Source: Diploptera punctata (Eukaryota > Arthropoda > Insecta > Blattodea > Blaberidae). From it: a stretch of DNA of 64,000 nucleotides. Shown here piece after piece: positions 43,436 through 53,585 of the stretch; within the stretch, counting starts at the first letter, position 1; every line of letters begins with the position of its first letter. The notes beneath the pieces are model-generated. The model saw only the letters and a list, made by a program, of their open reading frames with translations. It was not told the origin of the DNA and did not search any database. The translations under genes were made by a program, and so were the position numbers. The stretch is from the NCBI GenBank assembly GCA_030220185.1, contig JASPKZ010007541.1, positions 69,501 to 133,500 on the forward strand. Reading direction: 5' to 3'.

Positions 43436-43512
43436 GTTTCTTATATATAATTTGGTTAGGTTAGCTTTTAGTTTCTTGCACATACAGTATAATTTATTTA
43501 CATAACTGTAAT

Positions 43513-44829
43513 TTAACACATTGGTGACCGACTGCTGTGCGTTCCATCCACCGCTGCTGGACCGGACATTACTGTCAGTAGCGTGGACTTTTAAATTTTA
43601 AACCGCGCTAGCACAGTGTGATTTTTACATCAATATATTTACAGTCAATAACAATATTGCATAAGTAAATCTTTATTAGTGTTCTCATCAGACCTTCTAG
43701 TAGAAATTGAGGGTTTGATAGCGTTATAAACATTTCCCTTTATTTAAAGGCACAGGGCAAAAGAGCATATGTAGCGAGTTTCTTTTCTTGTGTTTACTAA
43801 AAACGTGGCAAGGTTTGGAAGGTTTTTTTTTTCAGACACAGTTTGTGTTAATTTATGTTTCTATATGTCTCAGCCTTCTTGGTGGGTCTTGACATGGTGT
43901 CCTTTTCACTCTGTCTTCCCTCCTCTTTCCTGTCATCTGTTCCTAATTTTACGACTGCCAAACAGAGGCTGTTTCAAGCAAAAAACTTCTGTTTGACATA
44001 TTGTTGTTAGGATTTTGAAATTTATAGACCCAAAAAGCATTAGAGTGCACAATTCACAGGCCACAATACAACTTTCTTGCTTCATTTCACTGTTTTTCTA
44101 AGGATGGAGTAATATGATAGGTACTGGTCAGCCCTGTCTACACCCTTCACATACTTGTTATTTTGAAGTATTCAATAGGGCATTTTTACAACTTTGCCCC
44201 TCCCATTCTCGTGTTGCCTGATGCAATGTGCTAATCATTCTTACGTCTCTTTTATCTTTCGATGTTTGTAGCGAAAGGTCCCCCTTACTTCAAAACACAC
44301 ATTCTCCTGGTTTGAGTTTATTTCCTGCTTCCACAAATTATTTTGGAAGCCCTCTGTTAATCTTTATTGCTTCAGAAACTCTAGTCTTTCTTTCGAGCAA
44401 ATTTTTAGCTTTAGCCACACTTATAATAATTATTCTGGTAGACATGATGCCACAGATATAAATTCGGCTCCAGAACGCAAAATAGTGTTTCTTCTAATTT
44501 TTCCCCTCTGCAACATATATTTACATGTTACATACGTATCCCGTAATCGCCTAACTATCGGCACTAAAATTCCATACTTCACCAGCCGTCTGTCTTAAAA
44601 TTGTAAACAACTCTTTCTGTAAAGTTGGCAATTTCATAAAAGAGAAGAGAGGGGTACAAAAACAACTATAGTTTATTTCACAATGAGAAAAAACAAAATT
44701 GCACGCTCCTTCAAAAGCGAAGAGGCTGGAAAACCATAGAAAACGTAAATACGGAAATGTCCGTGGCCCGTCGTCTAGCGCTGGCCATTTAAACACGGAG
44801 ATCTCCGTGGCCCGTCACCAATGTGTTAA
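43513..44829 (-). mobile_element. Decayed piggyBac element, 1.3 kb
   Basis: TTAA at 43513-43516 and 44826-44829 with inverted ends CACATTGGTGAC just inside each. A subterminal 'ccgtggcccgtc' occurs twice near the right end (44760 and 44807). Contains an unmistakable but broken piggyBac transposase C-terminal half on minus (next entry). About 1.3 kb against the family's usual 2-2.5 kb, so it has lost its middle. Confidence 0.85.
43790..44470 (-). pseudogene. piggyBac transposase C-terminal half, decayed
   Basis: Minus-strand frames in order: Y-I-C-G-I-M-S-T-R (44460), I-N-R-G-L-P-K, L-K-P-G-E-C-V-F, D-K-R-D-V-R-M-I-S-T-L-H, then (next frame) N-K-Y-V-K-G-V-D-R-A-D-Q-Y-L-S-Y-Y-S, a one-codon stop, S-K-K-V-V-L-W, and further on D-P-P-R-R-L. 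The K-R-D-V..ST-x-H and V-D-x-x-D-Q blocks are hallmarks of the transposase RNase-H-like fold. The VDRADQ aspartate is the one usually given as the last catalytic residue. At least three stops and two frameshifts: not functional. Confidence 0.85.
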
Positions 44830-44837
44830 TAATGTCT

Positions 44838-45280
44838 TATTTTCACAGGTTAGAATAATTTAAATACGTTACGTTAGCTTTTAGGTTACGTACATGTATT
44901 CCAATAAATTATATTACAAATTTTGAAGACTATGTTATAAATAAGTGGCATCTATTTACTGAATACTTTGTAAGGGCTAATTTGCCGTTGTTCATTTTCG
45001 AGGAATACGTGCGATGACGTATCAATTATTATCGACAATAGATTCAGTTAAACCATTTTTTCTTAAGAAACACTATGTGAGGATGTGAGTTTTATTAAAT
45101 TTCAAACTCTTTACTATATAATTTTGCAAATATAACATTTCGAAATACAGCAGTGCACTTTTATTACAATAAAATATTTATTCTATTTTCGCATCTCGAT
45201 TGACAAAGACATGCTTTTACTCTGGACTAACGTCTAAATAACGAATCTGACGTCACTTCAGGTAATATAGGGAATAGTGT
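44838..45280. other. AT-rich spacer with a GGTTAG scrap
   Basis: 44838-44890 is a small relative of the 22580 repeat ('cacaggttagaata..cgttagcttttaggtt'). No gene recognised beyond it. Confidence 0.4.
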
Positions 45281-45284
45281 TTTA

Positions 45285-45425
45285 TAAATTGTTATTTTGC
45301 AGCTTTGTTTCTGGATGGGCTGTAATTTTTTATTTGTTTCATATTTTCATCTTCGACGTTTCTAAGCTTCATTTTAAAACCAAAATGATCTCGAAATCCG
45401 GATTTCCACTTTTCGCGCCGTACCC
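45285..45425 (-). repeat. Dispersed repeat, inverse partner of 43000-43435
   Basis: Inverse match to 43140-43290, through 'ctaagcttcattttaaaaccaaaatgatctcgaaat'. Confidence 0.6.
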
Positions 45426-45455
45426 CAGTCTTGGTTAGGACAGACTAAGATTAAA

Positions 45456-45689
45456 TTGAAATGCTTCATACCTAACCTCTTATCCTGCCTTCTAAGTAGA
45501 CCGCGGTTTTTTAAGCCTCGGCGGCTTCATCTTCAGTACTTTCTACACGACTCATGTTATGTCGATCAGAAGAACTACCTCTTTTCCGTCCGTTGGTGGA
45601 CCGATAAACCTGCGGATCAAGTCAGAATCCGCGGGAATTTCGAAGTTCATTCTTTCAATAAAGCAGAAAAAAACAAAAAAAAATATTGA
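45456..45689 (+). CDS. Unrecognised 77-codon open frame
   Basis: Encodes R-P-R-F-F-K-P-R-R-L-H-L and W-W-T-D-K-P-A-D-Q-V-R-I-R-G-N. No family recognised, no splice signals that stand out. Slightly less AT-rich than its flanks. Probably chance. Confidence 0.12.
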   Translation: MKCFIPNLLSCLLSRPRFFKPRRLHLQYFLHDSCYVDQKNYLFSVRWWTDKPADQVRIRGNFEVHSFNKAEKNKKKY

Positions 45690-45734
45690 TCAAAATCATA
45701 CTTGCCACGTTTAGTATGAAAATGTGTGATGGTG

Positions 45735-45945
45735 GGTTTCATTTTAATATTGTGTTGTCTCCGAGAAGGTCCTAACATGGAGCTGATCTCTCATTCAGAG
45801 AGCCCTTCCATGGCCTTGTATGGTCAAAAGAGGATGTATGTGATCCATAGTTAAAATTCCTTTCTCGACTGGCCGTGCTACTCTAAAGTCAGGGTGGCGC
45901 GTGGAACGTAAAAGTACCTGTAAGACGAGAGGTTAAACTGCGACA
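45735..45945. repeat. Dispersed repeat, partner of 50750-50940
   Basis: Shared blocks 'catggagctgatctctcattcagagag..ccatggcctt' and 'tctct(c/t)gtgagggtcct..gg'. Unclassified. Confidence 0.35.
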
Positions 45946-46287
45946 ATGATATGGAGGCCGTTATCATTAAATTTGTGCTACGTGTTCCGGTATGTGGCTA
46001 TGGTTATTGCATTCGTCCCAATACTGCATTTCATTATCCCACTAAATGCTATGATGCATTTTACAAGGTCAACAAGTGTAATATTAAACACCAATTTCAC
46101 ATCACGCACTTTTTTTTTAAATATCTCACTTTGTAAAAAATTTAGATTTAATTTTGCACGATAGTACGATCTGTCGTACTTACAGCAATGACGACCATGA
46201 TTGAAATTTCAATTCCCTACATTTTGGGGTTGCCAGCCTATAAATAACTAAATAACTGTACTGTAACATTACATACGTTGTGCGGGA

Positions 46288-46479
46288 AGTAAAACCACCA
46301 CTGCCCTTTATATACTACGTACATTTTATATATATATATATATACATATATGTTATAATTAAATATTTAATATTGAGCAATGCAAGCGTAATATGGTATG
46401 ATAAGAAAAATAAATGCCTGGACGGGATTCGAACCCGGATCTCTGAGTCTGTACCTCAGTGTGATATCCAATGGATATG

Positions 46480-46538
<59 letters not shown>

Positions 46539-46585
46539 TAAAACCACTACTGCCCTTTATATACTACGTACATTATATATATATA
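46288..46585 (+). repeat. Direct repeat pair 250 bp apart, with SINE-C and (CA)n between
   Basis: 'agtaaaaccac(c/t)actgccctttatatactacgtacatt' at 46288 and 46537, each followed by (TA)n. The (CA)n tract spans 46483-46533. Confidence 0.75.
46400..46475 (-). mobile_element. SINE-C tRNA-like unit (ACA type), truncated
   Basis: T-arm GGGTTCGAATCCC, anticodon arm CTGAG-GTACAGA-CTCAG and most of the D-arm on minus; the acceptor 5' half is missing where the CA tract begins. Confidence 0.75.
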
Positions 46586-46599
46586 TACACACAAACACA

Positions 46600-46930
46600 A
46601 ATATGTCCAAAAATAGTGTTAATATACATTATACGAAACAAATCACTGCATTTTATATGGAGTATTAAAACAATGTAAAACAACAAATTCGTACTAAGAC
46701 GCCATGTTATGTCTAATTAGGCCACGGCCTACTGTAGCCTCAACTAATTTTTTTTTCGGCATTTACCGTATAAACATTGGCCACACTTAATGTTAGTCGG
46801 TTAGTCGGTTGTTTATAATGAACGCAAATATTTCCAACAAAGATATTATTTTACTATTATTTGTTATTTTGAAAACATAATAATCAACTTTTATAAGATT
46901 CATGATGTGTTCCGTTGAGGTTTATTCAAA
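46600..46930. other. AT-rich spacer
   Basis: No gene recognised; the last 70 bases share 'tcatgatgtgttccgttgaggt' with the sequence before foldback 3. Confidence 0.35.
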
Positions 46931-46935
46931 ATTAA

Positions 46936-47225
46936 TATAAAATTATAGAATATTCACCTGAAAGGTCCGTCTCCTCAACTTAATTATCATTTAACTGTAG
47001 CGCTTTCGGGACTTGTCCCATTATCGGCAGGATTCAAAACTGGTGTTTCACTGAAGATCTGGTAGAGGAATTGCATGTATTGGGTTCGTTTTCGTTTATC
47101 AGGCTGTCGTTGTGAGCTCAGTTTTGAATCCTGCCGATGATGGGACAAGTCCCGAAAGCGCTACAGTTAAATGATAATTAAGTTGAGGAGACGGACCTTT
47201 CAGGTGAATATTCTATAATTTTATA
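46936..47225. mobile_element. Penelope-like foldback 6
   Basis: Arms 46936-47040 and 47121-47225 (105 bases each, few mismatches), spacer 80 bases. Each arm carries the core CCGATGATGGGACAAGTCCCGAAAGCGC (minus strand on the left, plus on the right at about 47133-47160). Right arm and flanks match foldback 3, so this is a fuller copy of that family. Confidence 0.65.
47131..47166 (+). ncRNA. Hammerhead-like core in foldback 6
   Basis: CCGATGA, stem GGGAC/GTCCC with a 2-base loop, GAAA, then AGCGCT. The U of CUGAUGA is C, which would weaken or abolish cleavage. Identical core at 31430-31465. Confidence 0.4.
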
Positions 47226-47377
47226 TAAACATAATAATGCAAAAAATGATGTACAACGTACGTATGTGAAGTGTTTTACAGAACCAGCTCATTATCAGTA
47301 TCTACTCAGAGACAACACAACAGGAAGACCAAACACACCATTCACACATACACATTCATACTAAACGTGCCAAAAAT

Positions 47378-47575
47378 TATATTGTTGATTATGATGGCCA
47401 GATGTTGTTCCGGGACCGTTTGATCCTTAACATTTCCTAACATTTGTCTTACAGGTGAGAAAACCCCCGAAAAAATATCAGCCATGAAATTTGTACCGAC
47501 CGCGGATCGAATCCGGTCCCGCTGCGTAAGAGGCAGAAAACTATGTATAATACCATGTAAGTAGTCCACTGTGTT
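47378..47575 (-). mobile_element. SINE-B, 5' part
   Basis: 'acatttgtcttacaggtgagaaaacccccgaaaaa' and B box region 'cggatcgaatccggtccc' in inverse orientation. 3' part missing. Confidence 0.7.
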
Positions 47576-47657
47576 GTATAAATAAAAATAAGTAAAATTT
47601 AAATAATGTGCAGTAAATTATTGTAATATACCAAAAATAGTCCTTAATACAAATGTT

Positions 47658-47658
47658 C

Positions 47659-47700
<42 letters not shown>
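47658..47700. repeat. (TA)n microsatellite
   Basis: About 20 TA units. Confidence 0.9.
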
Positions 47701-47704
<4 letters not shown>

Positions 47705-47903
47705 AGAGAAAAAAAACATGTACTTTAAGTTCAATCTGAGTATAAAGGGATGCATATGGATATGTTTTCTGCTGATCTTTGTTAGATAAAAACAACAAAA
47801 CACAAAGTTTATTTGGTATATGCAGTACAATACTAACCAAACCTCAGGATTTCTATTGTTAGCAAATACAAAACACAGACCAAAGCTTAATACGATACGA
47901 GTA

Positions 47904-48143
47904 TTAATGCAACAGAACCAATAATCGAACACAAGTTATACTCTTTGCTTCAGTCGTGCAAACCGCAATTCTGTGGCGACAATATACGGCGGACATAATG
48001 ATAAATCTGCTTTCCCAGGGTATCCACGCCTCGCAAAATTTATCAAACGAAATATGATCTCCAATATGGGAAGAGGTGGCTTTTACATCATTAAAAACAA
48101 TTCCCTTCGAGGCAATATTTAATACAAGGCTTGAATTATTGCT
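47904..48143 (-). CDS. Unrecognised 79-codon open frame without early ATG
   Basis: Minus strand, open between TAA codons; includes G-I-V-F-N-D-V-K-A-T-S-S-H-I-G-D-H-I and F-C-E-A-W-I-P-W-E-S-R-F-I-I. Amino-acid use is more balanced than in most frames here. No family recognised; could be an exon or chance. Confidence 0.15.
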   Translation of the reverse strand, partial: SNNSSLVLNIASKGIVFNDVKATSSHIGDHISFDKFCEAWIPWESRFIIMSAVYCRHRIAVCTTEAKSITCVRLLVLLH

Positions 48144-48367
48144 TTACCCTCCATAGAAAACCATTTAAAAATTATATTTTCTATACTTCTTCACCAAATT
48201 ATATACGCACGATATTTAAAAACCTCATGCATTAAATTAGAGGATAACAGAAGAGGTAAAAATAAGATTTTCATGTATTAAAGTGTTTAGATTTAATTTG
48301 GAAGTTTCCTTTTCGGGAATGATTTTTTGTGGAAACCTGTTCGAAAAGTAAAACTTTGTTACCCTGT

Positions 48368-48462
48368 ATCTAATTACCTAATTCACTGTCACTATCGAAC
48401 CCGTTACGCCCATGGCCGTGCAGGCATAAGCTCTCTATAAATCCCTATCCTGAGGTAATGTC
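48368..48462 (-). mobile_element. RTE-A LINE, terminal 95 bp
   Basis: 'tcactgtcactatcgaacccgttacgcccatggccgtgcaggcataagctctctataaatccctatcctgag', inverse of the RTE-A end. Confidence 0.75.
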
Positions 48463-48725
48463 GAGTGTTTGGCCTGGATTTCCTGAAGTAGTCCCCGCCC
48501 GGAGAAAAATTTTACCCTCGTGGAACCTATGTCCGCGTTTCTTGGCGATTATATTTTTAAGGTGAAGGATCGTCATTCTTTCGACCAAGGTACTTTTTTT
48601 CGTCTGGCTTATCACCTTCGACCAGTCCGGCATGGGTAATCAGCAGCAATGCTACCGCCGCGCCGGCATAGCTCTCGAAATCATTTTAGCATGCAAGCCA
48701 CTCCACCACGACAGGGTAAAGTTAC
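48463..48725 (-). repeat. GC-richer unassigned repeat
   Basis: Minus strand contains a 62-codon open frame (48445-48633) with V-E-R-M-T-I-L-H-L-K-N, E-G-K-I-F-L-R-A-G-T-T-S-G and P-G-Q-T-L. Upstream on minus is an A-box-like 'tggtggagtggcttgc'. I recall similar sequence in other insects but cannot name it; perhaps the 5' part of a SINE or LINE. Confidence 0.3.
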
Positions 48726-48764
48726 CATAGAGGAAAAATTTAACTTGTAGATATATTATACATT

Positions 48765-48890
48765 GTTCCTGGTTGAGATAAGTTTTGTGGGTGAGTTTTT
48801 TCTTCAGCTGTAAGACAAGCATCAGAAACGTTAAGTCCCAAATAGTCTCCGTACACCATTTGGCCGTCACAATCATCTCTACCATGTTTT
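48765..48890 (+). mobile_element. SINE-B body scrap
   Basis: 'gggtgagttttttcttcagctgtaagacaagcatcag' and 'gtccccgtacaccatttggcc'-like blocks. Weak. Confidence 0.4.
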
Positions 48891-48894
48891 GCTT

Positions 48895-49645
48895 GTTTAA
48901 TGTGTAGGATGTGTCTTATCTTAAATGTTAGTTGTAAATTAAAACAATTTACCCTAGTAGTAATTACGCTGAAAGAGTCAGCAATCAATTAGGATACAAA
49001 TTCAATATGTACAATTAGAACTAAATATACCAGTGATAGTGATAAAACAAGATAAAAAAGTACTCAAACTGACGCCATCTTTAGATGCAGTACTATCCTT
49101 CAGAGCGGAACATTGTCCTGCTTCGTTTGTGGATGATTTGCGAACTAATGTCGTTTCATCCCGCGTACACTCGCTTCACGTCAGTCTGTGGCTTCGCGGA
49201 GTGCAGTGCAATTACCCTAAGGAAGCTGGGTAAGTGCTTCATTTGCCATTTGTTCCCTACTATACATGGTTATTATCTATGTCCGTGCGACGCAGCAACA
49301 GTGCTGATATGAGTGCAGATAAACGTTCCGCTGCATTATATAATATATATAGTTTCAACTTTTTATTTTTGTAATTTACTTTGATATGATCACCCTGAGA
49401 GCGGAATTTTATATTATAGATATTTTTTATTTTTAAATAAAATAATTAGGTCAGATTAAGATTAAGGATTAAGACAGTTAAATTAAGCATATTTCATAAA
49501 TTCAATAATTTGTGTCGGGATCAATTTGGGTATGATTTTTGTCTTCTGTAACCACTTGTACTGGTATTTGTGGTTTTAATTGGATATATTCGCATCCTGA
49601 TTGATTACTGTCTCTTTCAGCGGAATTACTATAAGATAAATAGTT
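48895..49645. other. Unassigned spacer with a GC-richer island
   Basis: 49070-49230 is richer in G and C than its flanks, not obviously a repeat, and ends in a strong donor-like GCTGG|GTAAGTG at 49227-49233. The rest is AT-rich with nothing seen. Confidence 0.3.
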
Positions 49646-49654
49646 ACATATAAT

Positions 49655-49750
49655 GGCATGAAAAGTAAATGCCTGAGTCGGGATTTGAACCCGAGATCTC
49701 TAACTTTATACGTTAGCGTTCTAACCAACTGTGCTACTTCGGAATGCTAA
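49655..49750 (-). mobile_element. SINE-C tRNA-like unit (ATA type)
   Basis: Minus strand: 'cgaagtagcacagttggttagaacgctaacgtataaagttagagatctcgggttcaaatcccg'; good A box, perfect anticodon stem CTAAC/GTTAG, perfect B box. Confidence 0.8.
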
Positions 49751-49799
49751 CACAATTTTTTTAATTGAGGTTAATACATACAAATATATATCGATAAAG

Positions 49800-50040
49800 C
49801 GTCACTGCTATAAAGTAAAAAAAATATTCTCTTTAATTTGCTTACTTGTTATAGTCGGCTACTAGATGGCAGTGAAGACCGAGTTCTCGCCACATCTAGT
49901 AATAATGGAGAATATAATACATATATAAGAAAAAAAATAAGTGTTTGAATTGGATTCGCCTGCTGGTGTATGGATATCACGCTGAGGTACAGACTCAGAG
50001 ATCCGGGTTCGAGTCCCGTCCAGGCATTTATTTTTCCTAT
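49800..50040 (+). mobile_element. SINE-C body plus tRNA-like unit (ACA type)
   Basis: Body 'actagatggcagtgaagacc..' as at 10905, then a complete tRNA-like fold at 49958-50025: GCCTG../..CAGGC ends, CTGAG-GTACAGA-CTCAG, B box GGTTCGAGTCC. Confidence 0.8.
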
Positions 50041-50071
50041 CATACCATATATATATATATATATGTTTGTG

Positions 50072-50205
50072 TTGGAATACCTGAGTATCTCAGTTTATTA
50101 TAGCGCTAACGTATAAAGTTAGAGATCTCGGGTTCAAATCCCGATTCAGCTATTTATTTTTCTTTTCATGTCATAATTGGCCTTCATTGCTAAATGTCAA
50201 AAATA
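50072..50205 (+). mobile_element. SINE-C tRNA-like unit (ATA type) with 3' body
   Basis: 'acctgagtatctcagtttattatagcgctaacgtataaagttagagatctcgggttcaaatccc' then 'ggccttcattgctaaatgtcaaaaat'. Third unit in 550 bp. Confidence 0.8.
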
Positions 50206-50208
50206 TAG

Positions 50209-50325
<117 letters not shown>

Positions 50326-50329
50326 AATT

Positions 50330-50735
50330 TCCGCAAAGTTACGCTCACTTTTCTGCTTCTTCTTTTTTCTTTACGCGTATGCCTGTTTATTTACAAAACA
50401 CTATATCAATGATGATTACATTTCACTCCATCTCTCCAGATGTCTGCCCACTTCTCTTTTTTCACTAGGGCGTAGGTTCTTCGCTGCTTTAACAAATCTG
50501 ATTTCATCAGCTGTGTCCACGTGGACATTCCATTCCCTTTTCCTTGTTGTAATAAATGTCTCAACATCTATAATATTGCATTTCTCCCTCACATCCTGGT
50601 TACTAACTCTGTTAAGTCTTGTTTTGTTTACTATGGCTCTTAAAGTTTAATTTCTGCTGTTCTCATGAGTTGTATCGTTTGGCTAGTATCTGCTCTTGTA
50701 TCCGCACCATATGTCACATACATACTAATTAACTC
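50330..50735 (-). pseudogene. RTE-like LINE thumb and C-terminal tail
   Basis: Minus strand: Y-G-A-D-T-R-A-D-T-S, Q-L-M-R-T-A-E-I-K-L, L-R-A-I-V-N-K-T-R-L-N-R-V, then W-N-V-H-V-D, and G-R-H-L-E-R-W-S-E. A third RTE-like subgroup (YGA-T-R variant). Frameshifted twice. Confidence 0.75.
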
Positions 50736-50749
50736 CATTAATTATATTA

Positions 50750-50940
50750 AATGTTAGCGTTGTCTTAAAATGGCCCTGGCATTGAGATTATCTCTCATCC
50801 AGGGAGGGTGTCCATGTCCTTTTGCGGTAACAAAATTATATGTTATCTACAGTTTACAAATCTCTCCTTGTGAGGGTCCTGTGGGAGAGGGCACATATAA
50901 AAGTACTGACCTAGAAAATGCGAACTGCAACTAATGTAAA
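50750..50940. repeat. Dispersed repeat, partner of 45735-45945
   Basis: See partner. No coding sense found. Confidence 0.35.
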
Positions 50941-51047
50941 GTAAGATATAATTGTTGGAATCTTGCCCCGTCCACCTCATTCGATATGTTGTATTGAAAT
51001 CCAATACACTACGGTGCATAAATAAAATATGACAAGGGTTCCCGACC

Positions 51048-51120
51048 GAGCGAGATAGCTCAGGGGGTAGTGTTTAAGAGAGATATTCGGGTTAAATTCC
51101 CGGAGTCCACTAATCTGTGT
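51048..51120 (+). mobile_element. tRNA-like segment (SINE head)
   Basis: 'cgagcgagatagctcagggggtagtg' (A box TAGCTCAGGGGG) and 'cgggttaaattcccgg' (a B-box variant with a paired T-stem). Confidence 0.6.
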
Positions 51121-51124
51121 TGGA

Positions 51125-51630
51125 ATTTCATTACCATGACAATTTTATCATATTCACCATTCGTCATCATCAATATTCCATGGGTTAAGCCTTTAAGGCT
51201 CGTTTCGATCTTGTAGATTTAATTGAAAAGTTAGATCCATCTCTGCTTCAGGATACCTATATTTCTACTACCTTCTGGCATACATCTAAATCAATATTTT
51301 GTTTTCGTGCTGCTTTCATTCTCTGAATATGCTCTCTCTATATCCATAAACTTAAAAAAATATTGGCTATTTCTTACTTAAATTACTGAACTACCGATAT
51401 TAAAAAAACACCTGATATATAATAGAAACAGAGATCAGCTGGTCATATCTAAAGTTCCAAAAGTACACCTGCTCCGGGCTAAGTTCCAGTTTTGATGTAA
51501 ACAAACTAGATGTATGACTGCATTTTTATTGGTCGAATAATGATTTTATCTTTAAGCGGGTAAGAAAATGTACGTTGGCTCTCTAACACACGAAATAAAG
51601 GAAATAGAAATAATGAAAATGTGTATTATA
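51125..51630. other. Unassigned spacer
   Basis: No gene. Holds the third copy of the short dispersed repeat at 51455-51527. Confidence 0.4.
51455..51527 (+). repeat. Short dispersed repeat, copy 3
   Basis: 'ctccgggctaagttccagttttgatgtaaacaaactagatgtatgactgcat' matches the minus strand of 37258-37330. Confidence 0.6.
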
Positions 51631-51703
51631 TAGTACAGCGGTCCCCAATCTTTTTCGACTGGCGAACCTCTTCCACAAGAATCTGAGTTGGGCGAACCAC
51701 AGA

Positions 51704-51705
<2 letters not shown>

Positions 51706-51754
<49 letters not shown>
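51706..51754. repeat. (TA)n microsatellite
   Basis: About 24 TA units. Confidence 0.95.
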
Positions 51755-51757
<3 letters not shown>

Positions 51758-52133
51758 TAGATGCATAACATTTAATTCCAAGCAAATGGTTTAATAACCT
51801 TAAATTAACTTAACCCTTAACGGTTCAAACAAAGTTACTCTACTTACGGCTTTAAAGTTACATAATATGTAGGTCTAGTTGCAATAATAAATACAAGTTT
51901 TCATTGTAATTACTCTTCTCTTCTTTGGAATTCAGTGAGAAGGTTGCGATTGTTTTCAATGGCACAGAACTTTGAAGTCAAGAACCACAGAAGTTAAATA
52001 GTCTCAAATCACTTTTATCATAACCTGTTTCTGTATTTATTTTTTAAATAGGTGTATGAACAAAACGACTTTTCGCACAAATTGAGGCATACGTATGTAA
52101 CAAGGGGCATTATAAGGTTAATTTAACTTTTAA

Positions 52134-52136
<3 letters not shown>

Positions 52137-52219
<83 letters not shown>

Positions 52220-52220
52220 G
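52137..52220. repeat. (TTA)n microsatellite
   Basis: About 27 TTA units, the longest trinucleotide tract here. Confidence 0.95.
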
Positions 52221-52504
52221 CTACAGAAATGGAGGAAATAGTAACAGGCGTAATCTCGAAATCTGCATTACGGAAAAGTTTTGGCGAACCCTTTCAAATA
52301 TTTTGTGAACCCCCTGGAAGATTTCTAAATTCAAATCGGGAAAGATTGGCATGCTACGAGTTATTGGTAAATCCAGAAAATTGGATAAATCTCGGTAAAT
52401 ATCTGGACAAAACGCGGAAAATAAGGACAACACTCATTCATGAATAAATATATGTTATCAAAATGCAATACCATTAATTCTTAACAATTATATATAAATT
52501 AATT

Positions 52505-52740
52505 AGTGTATAATGCTATTGTGTTATTATTTAATTGTAATATTATTATTGTGTTTTCTTTATGTAATTGTAATGTTATTTTTATTGTGTTATTACTTAA
52601 TTGTAATATTATTGTGTTTTCTTTATGTAATTGTAATGTTAATGTTTTTAGTGTATAATGCTATTGTGTTATTATTTAATTGTAATATTATTATTGTGTT
52701 TTCTTTATGTAATCGTAATGTTATTGCTGTTTTTGTTGTT
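52505..52740 (+). repeat. Three tandem units of about 70 bp
   Basis: 'attgtgttatta(t/c)ttaattgtaatattattattgtgttttctttatgtaattgtaatgtta' repeated at about 52515, 52587 and 52660; a 144-bp higher-order repeat joins the first and third. The 81-codon hydrophobic open frame here (52513-52758) is its translation, not a protein. Confidence 0.8.
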
Positions 52741-52784
52741 TATTTTTCTTTACACTAGTACCAATTATTACTTTATTGTAACGG

Positions 52785-52867
52785 AGTGCCCGTGCGACCC
52801 ATATTTGTAAATAATATTGTAAATATCTTACTTTTTGTCTAATAAAGTCCTACTACTACTACTATAC
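52785..52867 (+). mobile_element. LINE 3' terminus with (CTA)n tail
   Basis: 'gacccatatttgtaaataatattgtaaatatcttactttttgtctaataaagtcctactactactacta' matches 61590-61660. AATAAA-like signal (taataaag) just before the tail. Confidence 0.65.
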
Positions 52868-52869
52868 AG

Positions 52870-53585
52870 AAGAATCTTATAATTAGGACTCGGACATGAA
52901 GTTAGATTAAGTGCAGTCTTACTACATATAATATTGCTTGACGAGAGAGTAGTAGGGGTGTAGTAGCAACAGTCTTACTAGTATGGCATTTGTGCTGTAT
53001 TGTTTACAGGTATTATAGGCGGATAATGAAATAAGTAGCTAATTGTGGATTACAAGTTTATTTTGTTGCGTAATTTTTTTTTAACTTCTTAAATTAAACG
53101 CTACAGTACAACAAAAAGTTAAGCAAATTTATAATTTCCGCATATTTCTAAAAAGAAAATAAGCTGGATTTTGAACTTTATTAAGAGGAATATTCGCGGA
53201 AACCATCGTTTCGCATAAATCCTTGTAAAATTTACGATTATTACATGTGTCTGAAACTCCTTGTGCAGATGATTGTATTTCATCGTCAAGCTTAATGTTT
53301 TACATTCCCAATGTGTGTTTTAGATTTACAATGGCTCTTGATAAAAATTCTTCTCTCCCCCTTCAATTCTACATTACACAATTTACATAATATTTTATCT
53401 TCTTTTAGGCAAAAATACTCACTGGCTTAATCACGTACAAGTGAATTCATCTTGTGTGTGTTTGTTTTCGGCATGTTGTAATCATTCATGAGATCGTGGT
53501 GATCGGTATTATGACTTGACTGCATACTATACTTGTAGCAGCACAGCAAAGACGCCAATGACTGTGGCACTGCGCACGGGACAGG
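52870..53585. other. Unassigned spacer
   Basis: No gene or repeat recognised. Confidence 0.35.

Larger units (their letters stand above)
51636..52447. mobile_element. hAT-like element fragment (one end)
   Basis: 'cagcggtccccaatctttttcgactggcgaacct' (51637) has the look of a hAT terminal repeat. Related 'ggcgaacc' and 'gtgaaccccctgg' strings recur at 51695 and 52283-52318. Interrupted by (TA)n (51706-51754) and (TTA)n (52137-52220). No matching right end, no transposase motif. The open frame 52229-52447 lies within it and shows no known domain. Confidence 0.35.

Noticed and set aside
52513..52758. 81-residue hydrophobic protein
   Set aside because: It is the translation of a 70-bp AT-rich tandem repeat.
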